DNA of 64,000 nt from an uncultured Flavobacteriales bacterium (GCA_903939755.1 CAJAII010000038.1:37637-101636), one strand, 5' to 3'. Counted from the stretch's first letter, positions 9,085 through 19,882 are shown. The notes: generated by a model not told the origin, from the letters alone. Translations and numbers: made by a program.

Positions 9085-10783
9085 CAAGATTCATTGTTTT
9101 TATTTTTTCTATAAATACTTTTTCGCTACCGTCAATTTCGCCATCTTTTCCAGCTAGTGACTCCAATTTTGAAATTACCGCTTGATAAGCTTCATCTGAA
9201 TAAAAAACAACATCTTTTTTTTCTAATTCTGGCAAGGAAGAAGCATCCATAAGTCCAAAAAATGCTTTTTTCTCGTTAATAGTAAATTCACTTATTCCAG
9301 AAATTTCTTGAGCTAAAAATAATTTCTCTTGATCTTCAATCTTTCCATCTACTTTCGCAAGCATTATCATTAATTGTATCTCTCGTTTACGATCTTCTTT
9401 TTTCTTGAATTTAGAGGTTTTGAAAAGCTTACCAAAAAATCTTGAAACACCCTTCATCTTATCCTTTGAGTCTGATTTTTCATTTTCCACACTCTTATCA
9501 ATAACGAGTTCTGGGTTTTCAAAGTAATTTAATATAGTTACATTGTGTAATGTGTTAGTAATCATGTGTCTATATTCAATTTGAACACACGGTATTACTT
9601 GGAAATATAATTCCTCGTCTGTTACGCGATTTACAAATCCATTAAATTGGAATGAATTTTCACTTTGAATTTCAGAAATATACCCTTCAACTAATTCATC
9701 ATAGTTTTTGGTATTAACATCATTGAAATTTTTCAAAATGTTAACTTGAGATTCATTTTTCTTTGCAAGTTTCATTAGAGAATCCGGATTAACATCCTTT
9801 AAATTGTTTCCTTTTGAAAAAATGCGTTGAATATTTTGAGTATTTACTATAGTTTCTACAAAAGAAATCTTTGCTAACTCTCCCATAGCTTTGCATTCAG
9901 GGCAATCAATCATACCTCTCCTTTCCCTATCTGCATAACATTTTGAACAAGTTATTACTGTTTTACCTGAACAGGTTGTACAAGTTGTTTTTCCGTTACC
10001 GGAACATTTTGAGCATGTAACTTTTCCATTATTACAACTCGTGCATTGTTTAGTTCCCCGGCCAGAACAATTTCCACATGTTTTTTGAACCACTCTTGTG
10101 GATCTAGTTGAACTTGTTACTGCTGAAAAGGTATCTAATTTATCAACTTTTTTCCCATCTCCACCACAACTTGAACAACGAACTTTATTTGAACCATTGC
10201 AAGTTGAACAATCAAGTTTTTTGTTACCAGCGCATTTACTACATGTAACCTGGCCTTTTCCATAACAACCAGTACATTGCCACTCATGTCTTCCACCACA
10301 TTCATGGTCATCACATTGAACATATTTCTTACCCGAACAACATTCACAAGTCCAGGAATTTGTTTTGGAAGACAGAAAATACATTGGTTGTGCTGAGTCC
10401 ACAGCATTATTAGTTGTGGAAATTGGAAACTCCAAATCAGATGTACTAGATGATTTGTCTTCTTGGGGCCGAAGACCATAGCTTTCTAATGTTTGAAAAA
10501 TATGCTTTGAATTAATTACGGATTTATCGCCATGTTTTGATGCGCCTCCTGAAAAATCTTCAAAATTATCCCTTACGTTACCATACATAGGAAATTCAAT
10601 TACTTTAGCTGTTCTGCTTAGGTATTGTCCAGAATAGTTCATGAACATGAAATCTGTTCTTTTAACAATTTCACTAGGACTTATAATCATTTTGTCAAAC
10701 TCAATTGGACTATTGGTTTTAATAAAATCTTTGATTTGTTCTAAGGTAATAGATTCCAAGTTTTTTAATGCATCATTTTTCAT
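9062..10783 (-). CDS. cysteine-rich DnaJ-type zinc-ribbon protein with C-terminal TerB-like domain
   Basis: The 573-residue protein has three parts. Residues 1-140 are an unrecognised N-terminal domain. Residues about 146-297 hold repeated CxxCxGxG-like ribbons as in the DnaJ zinc-binding region (CTGCYGKG, CSKCAGN, CSTCNGS, CSSCGGDG, CGNCSGRG, CSKCSGNG), roughly five or six zinc sites, but no J domain. Residues about 465-570 match the TerB-like helical domain (IQLMIMLAKVDGKIEDQE ... LAGKDGEIDGSEKVFIEKI), with its two acidic D-G-x-I-x-D/E loops. No signal peptide, so probably cytosolic. The 349-nt upstream gap has TAAATTTG (minus strand, 10804-10811) as a likely -7 element. Confidence 0.85.
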   Translation of the reverse strand: MKNDALKNLESITLEQIKDFIKTNSPIEFDKMIISPSEIVKRTDFMFMNYSGQYLSRTAKVIEFPMYGNVRDNFEDFSGGASKHGDKSVINSKHIFQTLESYGLRPQEDKSSSTSDLEFPISTTNNAVDSAQPMYFLSSKTNSWTCECCSGKKYVQCDDHECGGRHEWQCTGCYGKGQVTCSKCAGNKKLDCSTCNGSNKVRCSSCGGDGKKVDKLDTFSAVTSSTRSTRVVQKTCGNCSGRGTKQCTSCNNGKVTCSKCSGNGKTTCTTCSGKTVITCSKCYADRERRGMIDCPECKAMGELAKISFVETIVNTQNIQRIFSKGNNLKDVNPDSLMKLAKKNESQVNILKNFNDVNTKNYDELVEGYISEIQSENSFQFNGFVNRVTDEELYFQVIPCVQIEYRHMITNTLHNVTILNYFENPELVIDKSVENEKSDSKDKMKGVSRFFGKLFKTSKFKKKEDRKREIQLMIMLAKVDGKIEDQEKLFLAQEISGISEFTINEKKAFFGLMDASSLPELEKKDVVFYSDEAYQAVISKLESLAGKDGEIDGSEKVFIEKIKTMNLELSKPRK

Positions 10784-10803
10784 ATTCTTATTTTAATTTG
10801 TAC

Positions 10804-10811
10804 CAAATTTA
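10804..10811 (-). promoter_or_regulatory. -7 promoter element of the zinc-ribbon/TerB gene
   Basis: On the minus strand this reads TAAATTTG, an exact match to the Bacteroidota -7 consensus TAnnTTTG, 20 nt before the ATG ending at 10783. No good -33 element at the usual 19-nt spacing is seen. Just upstream lies a tandem 10-mer, GTTCAAGTTA, at 10835-10854, which could be an operator. Confidence 0.45.
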
Positions 10812-11046
10812 TATATATCTTTATTAAAATTTGAGTTCAAGTTAGTTCAAGTTATAATATCACTACACCACTGAACTTGCGAGAAGTAGCTTCTTGTTTT
10901 GATCTTCTTTCTCATTCAAATTCGCTTCCTCATGCAATCATCAAACTTATTTTAGTATTTATATCACTAATTCTATCCTGTAAATCACTCACAATTAATC
11001 GATTCAATATTTATTTGATTAAAAAGCACTTTTTTTTTAATGTTTT

Positions 11047-11077
11047 GTTGTGTATTAAATAAAGAGTGGTATCTTTG
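11047..11077 (+). promoter_or_regulatory. main promoter of the ribosomal protein super-operon
   Basis: A -33 element ending in TTG (11048-11050) and a -7 element TATCTTTG (11070-11077) are separated by exactly 19 nt, the canonical Bacteroidota sigma-A spacing. Transcription should begin near 11083. rpsL starts about 50 nt further on. The rest of the 349-nt gap from 10784 holds only AT-rich DNA and the divergent promoter at 10804; the short open frame at 10877-11062 runs through this promoter and is not believed. Confidence 0.8.
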
Positions 11078-11081
11078 CACC

Positions 11082-11107
11082 CCTCAAAGAGCGTTTGAGG
11101 AGTTTTT
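11082..11107 (+). promoter_or_regulatory. leader hairpin of the ribosomal operon
   Basis: CCTCAAA (11082-11088) and TTTGAGG (11094-11100) form a 7-bp stem with a 5-nt loop, followed by AGTTTTT. It sits right at the predicted transcript 5' end, 32 nt before rpsL. It could be a weak attenuator, a 5' stability hairpin or a ribosomal-protein binding site; the sequence does not tell which. Confidence 0.5.
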
Positions 11108-11132
11108 ATTTATTACAAATTAAGAGTATTTT

Positions 11133-11510
11133 ATGCCTACTATACAACAATTAGTTCGCAAAGGAAGAACTGCGGTGGTGAAGAAAAGTAAATCTGCTGC
11201 GCTTGATTCATGTCCTCAACGAAAAGGAGTGTGCGTACGTGTTTACACAACCACACCAAAAAAACCGAATTCTGCAATGCGAAAGGTTGCTCGTGTGCGC
11301 TTAACCAATGGTAAAGAGGTGAATGCGTATATTGGCGGTGAAGGCCATAACCTTCAAGAACACTCATTGGTTCTTGTAAGAGGTGGCAGGGTAAAAGATT
11401 TACCTGGAGTTCGTTATCATATTGTCCGTGGTGCTGAAGATACAGCAGGTGTACAAGGTCGTTCCCAAAGAAGATCTAAGTACGGCACAAAGAAACCTAA
11501 GCAGAAATAA
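11133..11510 (+). CDS. rpsL: 30S ribosomal protein S12
   Basis: Decoding-centre protein of the small subunit, 125 residues. The invariant loop [11 protein letters not shown] with Lys43, and the [13 protein letters not shown] segment, are intact. Both loops are sites where substitutions give streptomycin resistance, and the residues here are the sensitive-type ones. First gene of the str cluster; rpsG follows after 17 nt. Confidence 0.98.
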   Translation: MPTIQQLVRKGRTAVVKKSKSAALDSCPQRKGVCVRVYTTTPKKPNSAMRKVARVRLTNGKEVNAYIGGEGHNLQEHSLVLVRGGRVKDLPGVRYHIVRGAEDTAGVQGRSQRRSKYGTKKPKQK

Positions 11511-11527
11511 TATATAAGCTTTAAAAA

Positions 11528-11998
11528 ATGAGAAGAAGAAAAGCAAAAAAAATCGCCATTCTGCCAGATCCAAAGTTTAATGAGGTCGTGGTTACTAAGT
11601 TTGTAAATAACTTAATGTACTCTGGAAAGAAAAGTTTGGCATTTAGAATATTCTACGATGCAATTGAGCTAGTAGATCAGAAATTGGAAGACCAAGCACC
11701 ATTAGATGTTTGGAAAAAAGCATTGGAAAATGTTACTCCTGCTGTTGAGGTTAAAAGTCGACGCGTAGGTGGTGCTACTTTTCAAATTCCAACACCTGTT
11801 CGTGAAGAAAGAAAATCTTCATTAGCAATGAAATGGTTAATCAACTATTCTCGTAAGAGAAATGAAAAAACGATGGCGCAAAGGTTAGCTGCAGAAATTA
11901 TCGCTGCTTCTAAGGAAGAGGGTGCTGCATTCAAAAAGAAAGAAGATACAATGCGTATGGCGGAAGCTAATAAAGCATTTTCACATTTTAGATTTTAA
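11528..11998 (+). CDS. rpsG: 30S ribosomal protein S7
   Basis: The 156-residue primary 16S rRNA-binding protein nucleates the 30S head and contacts the E site. It shows the family start MRRRKAKK, the [17 protein letters not shown] hairpin and a C-terminal HFRF, at standard length. It ends 7 nt before fusA, as in str operons generally. Confidence 0.98.
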   Translation: MRRRKAKKIAILPDPKFNEVVVTKFVNNLMYSGKKSLAFRIFYDAIELVDQKLEDQAPLDVWKKALENVTPAVEVKSRRVGGATFQIPTPVREERKSSLAMKWLINYSRKRNEKTMAQRLAAEIIAASKEEGAAFKKKEDTMRMAEANKAFSHFRF

Positions 11999-12005
11999 TT
12001 AAGAA

Positions 12006-14111
12006 ATGGCTAGAGATCTTAAATATACAAGAAACATTGGAATTGCAGCGCACATTGATGCTGGAAAAACCACTACCACTGAACGAATTTTATATTACGG
12101 TGGTGTAAGCCATAAAATTGGTGAGGTGCATGATGGTGCAGCAACAATGGATTGGATGGAGCAAGAGCAGGAAAGAGGAATTACAATTACTTCTGCAGCG
12201 ACTACCCTAAATTGGAAATACCGTAACGAATTGTATCACGTAAATATTATTGATACCCCAGGACACGTTGATTTTACAGTGGAGGTTAATCGTTCACTAA
12301 GAGTACTAGACGGCTTGGTTTTCTTGTTTTCAGCAGTTGATGGTGTTGAGCCACAATCTGAAACGAACTGGAGATTGGCTAATAATTATAACGTTCCTAG
12401 AATTGGTTTTGTTAATAAGATGGATAGACAAGGTGCTGATTTCTTGATGGTTTGTCGTCAAGTTAAAGACATGCTTGGTAGCCACGCTTTGCCACTTCAA
12501 ATAAATATTGGTGCAGAAGATGGTTTCTTAGGAGTGGTTGATTTAATTAACTTCAAAGGAATTGTTTGGAATGAAGCGGATTTAGGAATGACTTTTAAAG
12601 AAATTCCAATTCCTGACGATGTTATCGATGAAGCACGTCAATTAAGAAGTGAATTGTTAGAAGCGGTAGCTGAATTTGATGAGTCGTTGATGGAGAAATT
12701 CTTTGAGGATGAAAACTCATTAACAGAAAGAGAAATATTAAATGCGCTAAGAGCGGCTACTATATCTGGAAAAGTGGTTCCAATGATGTGTGGTTCTGCA
12801 TTTAAAAATAAAGGGGTTCAAGCCATGTTAGATATGGTTATGGAAATTCTTCCTTCTCCATTAGATATTGAAGGTATTTCTGGAATTAATCCAAAGACTG
12901 ATTTGGAAGTTACTCGTCAGCCTTCTTTTGATGAGCCATTCGCTGGTTTAGCATTCAAAATTGCAACCGATCCTTTTGTTGGTAGGTTGTGTTTCGTACG
13001 TGCTTACTCTGGAAAATTGGAAGCCGGTTCGTATGTATTAAATACGCGTTCTGGAAACAAAGAAAGAATTTCTCGAATTTTTCAAATGCACGCTAATAAA
13101 CAAAATCAAATTCCTGAATTAGGAGCTGGTGATATTGGTGCTGTAGTTGGATTTAAAGATATTAAAACAGGTGATACCTTGTGTGCGGAAAATGCACCGA
13201 TCATTTTAGAATCAATGAATTTCCCAGATCCTGTAATCGGTTTAGCAATTGAGCCTAAAACGCAAGCAGATACTGATAGACTTTCTATTGGTTTGAATAA
13301 ATTGTCTGAAGAGGATCCTACTTTCCGAGTTAAGACGGATGAGGAAACAGGTCAAACAATTATTTCTGGAATGGGTGAGCTTCACCTTGAAATTATTATT
13401 GACCGATTAAAAAGAGAATTTAAAGTAGAAGTAAGTCAGGGTGCTCCACAAGTGGCGTATCGTGAAAATATCAACGGATCTGTTGAACATCGTGAAGCTT
13501 ACAAGAAGCAGTCTGGTGGTCGTGGTAAATTCGCGGATATTTTGGTGAAAATTTCTCCTCAAAATGATCCTGAAAAAACTGGACTTGAGTTTATTAACAG
13601 TGTGAAAGGTGGTAACATTCCTCGTGAATTTATTCCTTCTGTTGAAAAAGGATTTAAAGAATCAATGAAAAATGGCGTATTGGCTGGTTTCCCTATGGAT
13701 TCAATGAAAGTTGAATTGTTGGACGGATCTTACCATGCGGTCGATTCAGATTCATTGTCTTTTGAATTGTGTGCTAAAATGGCATACCGTGCAGCAGTAA
13801 AAGGTTGTCAGCCAGCTTTACTTGAGCCTATTATGAAGTTAGAGGTGGTAACACCAGAAGAGAATATGGGTGATGTTGTTGGGGATTTAAATAGAAGAAG
13901 AGGAATGATGAGGGGAATGGATGATAGAAATAATGCGAAAGTGTTGAAAGCGGATGTTCCTCTTTCTGAAATGTTTGGTTACGTTACTCAGTTGCGTACG
14001 ATAACATCCGGAAGAGCTAATTCTTCTATGGAATTTTCACATTATTCTGAAGCACCTAAAAATGTTTCTGATGAGGTAATATCAAAAATTAACGGTAAAG
14101 TCACTGCATAA
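12006..14111 (+). CDS. fusA: elongation factor G
   Basis: The 701-residue translational GTPase drives translocation and, with RRF, ribosome recycling. GTP-binding motifs are intact: [13 protein letters not shown] (P-loop), DTPGHVDF and NKMDR. The RGITI switch and the C-terminal domain IV/V are complete. rpsJ follows after 12 nt; there is no tuf gene between them, unlike in E. coli. Confidence 0.98.
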   Translation: MARDLKYTRNIGIAAHIDAGKTTTTERILYYGGVSHKIGEVHDGAATMDWMEQEQERGITITSAATTLNWKYRNELYHVNIIDTPGHVDFTVEVNRSLRVLDGLVFLFSAVDGVEPQSETNWRLANNYNVPRIGFVNKMDRQGADFLMVCRQVKDMLGSHALPLQINIGAEDGFLGVVDLINFKGIVWNEADLGMTFKEIPIPDDVIDEARQLRSELLEAVAEFDESLMEKFFEDENSLTEREILNALRAATISGKVVPMMCGSAFKNKGVQAMLDMVMEILPSPLDIEGISGINPKTDLEVTRQPSFDEPFAGLAFKIATDPFVGRLCFVRAYSGKLEAGSYVLNTRSGNKERISRIFQMHANKQNQIPELGAGDIGAVVGFKDIKTGDTLCAENAPIILESMNFPDPVIGLAIEPKTQADTDRLSIGLNKLSEEDPTFRVKTDEETGQTIISGMGELHLEIIIDRLKREFKVEVSQGAPQVAYRENINGSVEHREAYKKQSGGRGKFADILVKISPQNDPEKTGLEFINSVKGGNIPREFIPSVEKGFKESMKNGVLAGFPMDSMKVELLDGSYHAVDSDSLSFELCAKMAYRAAVKGCQPALLEPIMKLEVVTPEENMGDVVGDLNRRRGMMRGMDDRNNAKVLKADVPLSEMFGYVTQLRTITSGRANSSMEFSHYSEAPKNVSDEVISKINGKVTA

Positions 14112-14123
14112 TAATTAAATACG

Positions 14124-14429
14124 ATGAGCCAGAAAATAAGAATAAAGTTAAAGTCATACGATTATAATCTAGTGGATAAGTCTGCAGAGAAAATTGTAAA
14201 AACGGTTAAATCAACAGGTGCTGTAGTGAGTGGACCTATTCCTTTACCTACACACAAACGTATTTATACGGTATTGCGTTCTCCACACGTAATGAAGAAA
14301 GCACGTGAGCAATTTGAATTGTGCTCGTACAAGAGGTTGATTGACATTTATAGTAGCTCATCAAAAACGGTGGATGCGCTTATGAAATTAGAACTTCCTA
14401 GTGGAGTTGATGTAGAAATTAAAGTTTAA
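14124..14429 (+). CDS. rpsJ: 30S ribosomal protein S10
   Basis: 101-residue head protein of the small subunit, also the NusE partner in transcription antitermination. [10 protein letters not shown], the GPIPLPT loop and a C-terminal GVDVEIKV are conserved. First gene of the S10 section, but only 12 nt after fusA and with no promoter of its own visible, so str and S10 genes are co-transcribed here. Confidence 0.98.
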   Translation: MSQKIRIKLKSYDYNLVDKSAEKIVKTVKSTGAVVSGPIPLPTHKRIYTVLRSPHVMKKAREQFELCSYKRLIDIYSSSSKTVDALMKLELPSGVDVEIKV

Positions 14430-14445
14430 TATTAATAATTAAGTT

Positions 14446-15060
14446 ATGCCTGGAATAATTGGTCGAAAAGTCGGAATGACTAGTATCTACAGTGCCGAGG
14501 GTAAGTCATTACCATGCACAGTGATAGAAGCTGGTCCCTGCGTTGTTACACAACTAAAAACGCTGGACAGAGATGGTTACGAAGCCGTTCAATTGGGATT
14601 TGGTGATCGCAAAGAAAAAAATACCCCTAATGCATTAAAGGGGCATTTCAAAAAAGCGAGCACTTCTCCTAAATCAAAATTGGTGGAGTTCAAAGGTTTC
14701 ACAGATGTTAATATCGGTGATGTTATCGGAGTGTCTCTATTTGAAGAAGGTGAATATGTGGATGTCGTAGGAACTACGAAAGGAAAAGGTTTTCAAGGGG
14801 TTGTTCGTCGTCACGGCTTTGCTGGTGTCGGTCAAGCAACACATGGTCAACATAATAGATTACGTGCGCCGGGTTCTATTGGTGCTTGTTCTTACCCAGC
14901 TCGAGTTTTTAAAGGAATGAGAATGGCTGGACAAATGGGGAACAAAAGACGTCTAGCTCCAAATCTTGAAATATTGAAGGTTTTGGCAGATAAAAATATA
15001 ATTATAGTGAAAGGATCTATTCCAGGAGCTAAAGGTTCAACAGTAACAATAAAGAAGTAA
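14446..15060 (+). CDS. rplC: 50S ribosomal protein L3
   Basis: 204-residue early-assembly protein binding 23S rRNA near the peptidyl transferase centre. The start [12 protein letters not shown] and the extended loop GHQ-equivalent '[19 protein letters not shown]' are present. The stop TAA shares its last A with the ATG of rplD (1-nt overlap at 15060), implying coupled translation. Confidence 0.97.
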   Translation: MPGIIGRKVGMTSIYSAEGKSLPCTVIEAGPCVVTQLKTLDRDGYEAVQLGFGDRKEKNTPNALKGHFKKASTSPKSKLVEFKGFTDVNIGDVIGVSLFEEGEYVDVVGTTKGKGFQGVVRRHGFAGVGQATHGQHNRLRAPGSIGACSYPARVFKGMRMAGQMGNKRRLAPNLEILKVLADKNIIIVKGSIPGAKGSTVTIKK

Positions 15061-15686
15061 TGAAAGTAAAAATATACGATACAACCGGATCGCTTACTTC
15101 AAAGTCGGTAACGCTTTCAGATGATGTTTTTGGTATTGAACCAAATAATCATGCTATCTATCTTGATGTTAAACAGCATTTAGCTAATAGACGTCAAGGG
15201 ACACATAAATCGAAAGAACGTGCAGAAATTTCAGGTTCAACTAGGAAGATTAAAAAACAAAAAGGAACCGGGGGGGCAAGAGCAGGTAGTGTGAAGTCTG
15301 GTACTCGTGTGGGTGGTGGTAGAATTTTTGGCCCAAGACCGCGTAACTATCATTTCAAATTGAATATTAAGTTGAAACGATTGGCAAGAAAATCAGCGTT
15401 TTCTTACAAAGCGCAAAATGAAGGCCTAATGGTGTTGGAAGATTTGGCCTTTGCCAATGCGAAAACAAAAGAATTTGTAAGTCTAATGAGTGCACTTCAA
15501 TTGACAAACCAAAAAGTATTATTGATTTTGGGAGATAAAAATGACAGCGTTTATTTGGCTTCTCGCAACCTTGGTAAAGTTAAAGTCGTAACGGCAGACT
15601 CTGTAAATACTTTTGATGTGCTTAATGCGAAGAAAGTGGTGCTAACGAGCAGCTCAATTGGACGAATTGAAGAAATACTAAATTAA
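15060..15686 (+). CDS. rplD: 50S ribosomal protein L4
   Basis: 208-residue exit-tunnel protein. The basic extended loop is clear (KKQKGTGGARAGSVKSGTR, then GGRIFGPRPRNY). In E. coli L4 autoregulates the S10 operon, but no equivalent leader structure can be identified here. It is 4 nt from rplW. Confidence 0.97.
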   Translation: MKVKIYDTTGSLTSKSVTLSDDVFGIEPNNHAIYLDVKQHLANRRQGTHKSKERAEISGSTRKIKKQKGTGGARAGSVKSGTRVGGGRIFGPRPRNYHFKLNIKLKRLARKSAFSYKAQNEGLMVLEDLAFANAKTKEFVSLMSALQLTNQKVLLILGDKNDSVYLASRNLGKVKVVTADSVNTFDVLNAKKVVLTSSSIGRIEEILN

Positions 15687-15690
15687 GGTT

Positions 15691-15987
15691 ATGCAAGGAA
15701 TTATTAAAAAACCAGTAATTACAGAAAAAGCAACTGCGGCTAGTGAAAAACAAAACGCATTTTCTTTTGAAGTAGATAGAAAAGCAAACAAGATAGAAAT
15801 AAAAAATGCTGTCGAAAAAATGTATGGAGTACATGTTGTAGATGTACGTACATTAAATTATGGCGGTGGTAAGTCTTCTATGAAGTACACTAACAAAGGT
15901 ATTGTTGAGCAAAAAAGCAAGCAATGGAAAAAAGCGGTTGTTACTGTAGCAGATGGAGAAACCATTGATTTGTTTACTAATTATTAA
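15691..15987 (+). CDS. rplW: 50S ribosomal protein L23
   Basis: 98-residue protein at the tunnel exit, docking site for trigger factor and SRP in bacteria. [12 protein letters not shown] at the start and the [12 protein letters not shown] loop fit the family. rplB begins 8 nt downstream. Confidence 0.97.
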   Translation: MQGIIKKPVITEKATAASEKQNAFSFEVDRKANKIEIKNAVEKMYGVHVVDVRTLNYGGGKSSMKYTNKGIVEQKSKQWKKAVVTVADGETIDLFTNY

Positions 15988-15995
15988 TTGAAACA

Positions 15996-16820
15996 ATGAG
16001 TTTAAAAAAGTTCAAACCTACTACTCCAGGACAGCGACATAAGATCGCGGTTGATATGAGTGACATTACTGCTTCTAAGCCAGAGAAGAGCTTGGTTTCA
16101 AGTATGAAAAAATCTGGTGGTAGAAACAATGATGGTAGAATGACGATGCGCTATTTGGGCGGTGGTCACAAGCAAAAATATCGTATTATCGATTTTAAAA
16201 GAGATAAATTTGATATTCCTGCAACTGTTAAAACAATTGAATACGATCCAAATCGTACGGCAAACATCGCGCTTCTTTTTTATGCGGATGGTGAAAAAAG
16301 ATACATCATCGCACCAACAGGATTAAAAGTCGGAGACGTGATTTTATCTGGTAAATCTGCTACTCCTAATATCGGACACGCAATGTTTTTATCTGATGTG
16401 CCGCTCGGTACGGTTGTTCATAATATAGAATTAAAACCTGGTAAAGGTGGTTCGATTGCTCGAGGTGCTGGAACATATGGTCAACTGAATGCAAGAGATG
16501 GTCGCTATGCGATTGTTAAAATGCCTTCCGGTGAAACAAGATTGATCCTAGTTACTTGTTTAGCGACAATTGGCTCTGTGTCTAATGCGGAACATAATCT
16601 AGAGGTTTCAGGTAAAGCTGGTCGCTCAAGATGGTTAGGAAGAAGACCACGTGTAAGGGGTGTTGTAATGAATCCAGTCGATCACCCAATGGGTGGTGGT
16701 GAGGGTAGAAGCTCTGGTGGTCATCCAAGATCAAGAAATGGAATGCCAGCTAAAGGGTTTAAAACTAGACCAAAGACTAAGTATTCAGATAAGTTTATTA
16801 TTGAAAGAAGAAAAAAATAG
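15996..16820 (+). CDS. rplB: 50S ribosomal protein L2
   Basis: 274-residue protein needed for subunit association and peptidyl transferase activity. The SH3/OB region ([15 protein letters not shown]) is followed by the conserved [14 protein letters not shown] segment containing the key His, then GGHPRSRNG and a basic tail. Length is standard. rpsS follows after 3 nt. Confidence 0.98.
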   Translation: MSLKKFKPTTPGQRHKIAVDMSDITASKPEKSLVSSMKKSGGRNNDGRMTMRYLGGGHKQKYRIIDFKRDKFDIPATVKTIEYDPNRTANIALLFYADGEKRYIIAPTGLKVGDVILSGKSATPNIGHAMFLSDVPLGTVVHNIELKPGKGGSIARGAGTYGQLNARDGRYAIVKMPSGETRLILVTCLATIGSVSNAEHNLEVSGKAGRSRWLGRRPRVRGVVMNPVDHPMGGGEGRSSGGHPRSRNGMPAKGFKTRPKTKYSDKFIIERRKK

Positions 16821-16823
16821 AGT

Positions 16824-17102
16824 ATGAGTCGTTCACTGAAAAAACCGCCATTTGTTCATTACAAGATAATGAAGCGTGTTGATGAAGCACAAGCATCGAA
16901 AAGTAAAGCCGTGATCAAAACTTGGTCAAGAGCTTCAACTATCACCCCTGATTTTGTAGGGTTGACATTTGCAGTGCACAATGGCAATAAATTTATTCCA
17001 GTTTTTGTAACTGAAAACATGGTTGGTCATAAGTTAGGTGAGTTTTCACCAACTAGAAATTACCGAGGTCATGGCGGAAATAAAAAAGATAAAAAACGAT
17101 AA
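16824..17102 (+). CDS. rpsS: 30S ribosomal protein S19
   Basis: 92-residue head protein that works with S13 near the A-site finger. [11 protein letters not shown], the [14 protein letters not shown] segment and [16 protein letters not shown] are typical. The C-terminus is short and basic. Confidence 0.97.
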   Translation: MSRSLKKPPFVHYKIMKRVDEAQASKSKAVIKTWSRASTITPDFVGLTFAVHNGNKFIPVFVTENMVGHKLGEFSPTRNYRGHGGNKKDKKR

Positions 17103-17117
17103 GATAATTTAATAGTC

Positions 17118-17519
17118 ATGGGTGCTAGAAAAAGATTACGAGCAGAATTGCTGAAAGAAACGAAGAAAAAAACTGCTATTGCGGAATTGAAAAATTCGAC
17201 TATATCTCCAAGAAAAATGAGATTAGTGGCTGATATGATCAGAGGCATGGAGGTGAATAAAGCGTTGAACGTGTTAAATCACAATGCGAAAGATGCTTCG
17301 CTTAGTTTAGGTAAATTATTGCTTTCTGCAATTGCAAATTGGGAAGCGAAAAATGAGGGATCTGATGTAACTCAGGAAAACTTAATCGTGAAGACAATTG
17401 ATGTGGGTGGTGGTGCAATGTTAAAAAGAGTACAACCAGCTCCTCAAGGTAGAGCGCATAGAATTAGAAAGAGATCAAATCACGTGACTATCATAGTTGA
17501 TGGCGTAAATATTAATTAA
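17118..17519 (+). CDS. rplV: 50S ribosomal protein L22
   Basis: 133-residue exit-tunnel protein. The body is recognised by [17 protein letters not shown] and the tunnel hairpin by [20 protein letters not shown], where macrolide-resistance changes occur in other species. The N-terminus has about 20 extra residues compared with E. coli, which is common in Bacteroidota. rpsC starts 3 nt after the stop. Confidence 0.97.
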   Translation: MGARKRLRAELLKETKKKTAIAELKNSTISPRKMRLVADMIRGMEVNKALNVLNHNAKDASLSLGKLLLSAIANWEAKNEGSDVTQENLIVKTIDVGGGAMLKRVQPAPQGRAHRIRKRSNHVTIIVDGVNIN

Positions 17520-17522
17520 GAA

Positions 17523-18245
17523 ATGGGACAAAAAACAAATCCAATTGGCAATAGGTTAGGTTACATCACAGGATGGGAGTCTAACTGGTATGGTGGAAAT
17601 GATTACAAAGAAAAGATTGTTGAAGATGATCAGATTCGTAGATATTTAAGTGCACGCCTTATAAAAGCGAGTATCTCTAAAATAATTATCGAACGAACGC
17701 TTAAGCTGGTGACTGTTACAATCAATACGGCACGCCCAGGTGTTATTATTGGAAAGGGTGGTCAAGAAGTAGATAAGCTGAAAGAAGAATTAAAGAAGAT
17801 TACTAAGAAGGAAATTCAAATAAATATTTTTGAGGTTAAACGTCCTGAATTAGATGCTCGTTTAGTGGCAGATGGTGTGGCTCGTCAATTAGAAGCACGT
17901 ATCTCCTTTAGAAGAGCTATTAAAATGGCGATCGCATCAACAATGCGAATGGGTGCTGAAGGAATTAAAATTAAAATTTCTGGTCGTTTGAATGGCGCGG
18001 AAATGGCAAGATCTGAAATGTATAAGGATGGTAGAACACCACTTCATACTTTTAGAGCTGATATTGATTACGCGCTTTCTGAAGCTCATACAACTTATGG
18101 TCGCCTTGGAATTAAAGTTTGGATTTGTCGCGGAGAGGTTTACGGAAAAAGAGACTTGTCTCCAAACGTAGGTGTATCCACACAATCTAACAACAATGCG
18201 CCGCAGAGTAGTAGACCTGCGTTACCAAAAAGAAAGAAAAAATAA
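17523..18245 (+). CDS. rpsC: 30S ribosomal protein S3
   Basis: 240-residue mRNA-entry protein with an N-terminal KH-2 domain ([19 protein letters not shown]) and a C-terminal domain ([20 protein letters not shown]). The tail after residue ~215 is low complexity ([19 protein letters not shown]), variable in this family. Confidence 0.97.
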   Translation: MGQKTNPIGNRLGYITGWESNWYGGNDYKEKIVEDDQIRRYLSARLIKASISKIIIERTLKLVTVTINTARPGVIIGKGGQEVDKLKEELKKITKKEIQINIFEVKRPELDARLVADGVARQLEARISFRRAIKMAIASTMRMGAEGIKIKISGRLNGAEMARSEMYKDGRTPLHTFRADIDYALSEAHTTYGRLGIKVWICRGEVYGKRDLSPNVGVSTQSNNNAPQSSRPALPKRKKK

Positions 18246-18265
18246 TACGGAGTAAATAAATAAAG

Positions 18266-18691
18266 ATGTTACAACCTAAAAGAACGAAATTTCGACGAGT
18301 ACAAAAAGGAAGAACTACAGGTTTAGCCCAAAGAGGTGCTACAATTGCCTTTGGATCTTTTGGACTTAAAACATTGGAGCCAGGCTGGATTACTTCTCGC
18401 CAAATCGAAGCTTCGCGTATCGCGGTAACGAGATACATGAAAAGAGAAGGGAAAGTTTGGATTAGAGTTTTTCCTGATAAACCAGTAACTTCTAAGCCTG
18501 CAGAGGTAAGGATGGGTAAGGGTAAAGGAGCTCCTAGTCATTGGGTTGCTGTGGTTAAACCAGGTAAAATAATGTTTGAGGCGGATGGCGTTTCTTACGA
18601 AATTGCCAAAGAAGCAATGAGATTGGCTGCTCAGAAATTACCTGTAAAGTGTAAGTTCATTGTGAGAAATGATTTTGTTGTACCTATTTAA
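18266..18691 (+). CDS. rplP: 50S ribosomal protein L16
   Basis: 141-residue A-site-adjacent protein. [16 protein letters not shown] at the start, the [11 protein letters not shown] loop and [18 protein letters not shown] are conserved. The spacing of 20 nt from rpsC and 12 nt to rpmC keeps it in the operon. Confidence 0.98.
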   Translation: MLQPKRTKFRRVQKGRTTGLAQRGATIAFGSFGLKTLEPGWITSRQIEASRIAVTRYMKREGKVWIRVFPDKPVTSKPAEVRMGKGKGAPSHWVAVVKPGKIMFEADGVSYEIAKEAMRLAAQKLPVKCKFIVRNDFVVPI

Positions 18692-18703
18692 TAAAGAGTA
18701 AAA

Positions 18704-18910
18704 ATGAAACGAGAAGAAATATTGAAACTATCAAACGAAGATTTAAGTAAGCGTTTGACTGATTTTCAAAATCAAATGGTCAATTTGAAATTAACGCACA
18801 AAATGACCCCCATCGAAAATCCGATGAGAATAACAGGTTTGCGTAAAATAATTGCTCGGTTGTGTACGGAGTTAACGGTTAGACAAAATACAGCGAAAGC
18901 TGAAAATTAA
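18704..18910 (+). CDS. rpmC: 50S ribosomal protein L29
   Basis: 68-residue two-helix protein at the tunnel exit. It starts [14 protein letters not shown] and carries the conserved basic segment near its end ([15 protein letters not shown]). Usual length for Bacteroidota. Confidence 0.95.
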   Translation: MKREEILKLSNEDLSKRLTDFQNQMVNLKLTHKMTPIENPMRITGLRKIIARLCTELTVRQNTAKAEN

Positions 18911-18920
18911 AAAGCTTAGA

Positions 18921-19178
18921 ATGGAAAAGCGGAATTTAAGAAAAGAGAAAATAGGTACAGTTACTAGCAACAAAATGGAGAAATCTATCGTAGTTGCTGT
19001 GGAACGGAAAGTTAAGCACCCGAAATATGGTAAGTTCGTGAAAATGACAACCAAATTCGTGGCGCACGATGAGAAAAATGATTGTAATGAGGGCGATACC
19101 GTTCGAATTATGGAAACTCGTCCTTTGAGTAAATCAAAGAACTGGAGATTGGTAGAAATTGTAGAAAGAGCAAAATAA
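18921..19178 (+). CDS. rpsQ: 30S ribosomal protein S17
   Basis: 85-residue OB-fold protein. The motif [20 protein letters not shown] and the later [20 protein letters not shown] identify it clearly. It is separated by 10 nt from rpmC and 7 nt from rplN. Confidence 0.97.
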   Translation: MEKRNLRKEKIGTVTSNKMEKSIVVAVERKVKHPKYGKFVKMTTKFVAHDEKNDCNEGDTVRIMETRPLSKSKNWRLVEIVERAK

Positions 19179-19185
19179 TTGAATA

Positions 19186-19554
19186 ATGATACAAACAGAA
19201 TCTAGACTTTCAGTAGCAGATAATTCCGGAGCAAAGGAAGTCCTTTGTATACGTGTATTGGGAGGTACAAGACGTAGATATGCGTCTATTGGTGACAAAA
19301 TTGTTGTTACTGTTAAAAGTGCTATTCCTAACGGGAATGTGAAAAAAGGGACTGTTGTTAAGGCAGTTGTTGTAAGGACAAAAAAAGAAATCAGAAGGCC
19401 TGATGGATCGTATATTCGCTTTGATGATAACGCTTGTGTTATCTTGAATGCTACTGGTGAAATGAGAGGTACTCGTATTTTTGGACCAGTCGCTCGTGAA
19501 TTACGTGAAAGCAACTTTATGAAAATTGTTTCATTGGCACCTGAAGTGTTATAA
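19186..19554 (+). CDS. rplN: 50S ribosomal protein L14
   Basis: 122-residue intersubunit-bridge protein, very conserved: [19 protein letters not shown], then [19 protein letters not shown] and a C-terminal [10 protein letters not shown]. Standard length. Confidence 0.98.
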   Translation: MIQTESRLSVADNSGAKEVLCIRVLGGTRRRYASIGDKIVVTVKSAIPNGNVKKGTVVKAVVVRTKKEIRRPDGSYIRFDDNACVILNATGEMRGTRIFGPVARELRESNFMKIVSLAPEVL

Positions 19555-19564
19555 TTAATAGAAT

Positions 19565-19882
19565 ATGCAAAAGAAGTTGAACATAAAAGTTGGAGACGCT
19601 GTTCGTGTTATGAGCGGTGAATCTAAAGGTCAAGAAGGCGATGTGATTGCCATTGACCGTACCAAAATGAGGGTAACTATTAAAGGGGTTAATATGATCA
19701 AACGTCATAATAAACCAAGTGCTTCGAATCCACAAGGTGGCATCGAAGAAAAAGAAGGAACAATCCATATTTCTAATTTAATGGTGGTTGTGAATGGTCA
19801 GCCATCAAGAATTGGTCGTAAATTGGACGAAAATGGAAAATTGGTTAGATACGCTAAAAAATCAGGGGAGGTAATCAAATGA
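19565..19882 (+). CDS. rplX: 50S ribosomal protein L24
   Basis: 105-residue assembly-initiator protein with a KOW motif ([20 protein letters not shown]). Its last codons overlap the start of rplE by 4 nt (ATGA at 19879-19882), showing coupled translation. Confidence 0.97.
   Translation: MQKKLNIKVGDAVRVMSGESKGQEGDVIAIDRTKMRVTIKGVNMIKRHNKPSASNPQGGIEEKEGTIHISNLMVVVNGQPSRIGRKLDENGKLVRYAKKSGEVIK

Noticed and set aside
10877..11062. 61-residue frame upstream of rpsL
   Set aside because: It overlaps the -33 element of the ribosomal promoter and shows no homology pattern.
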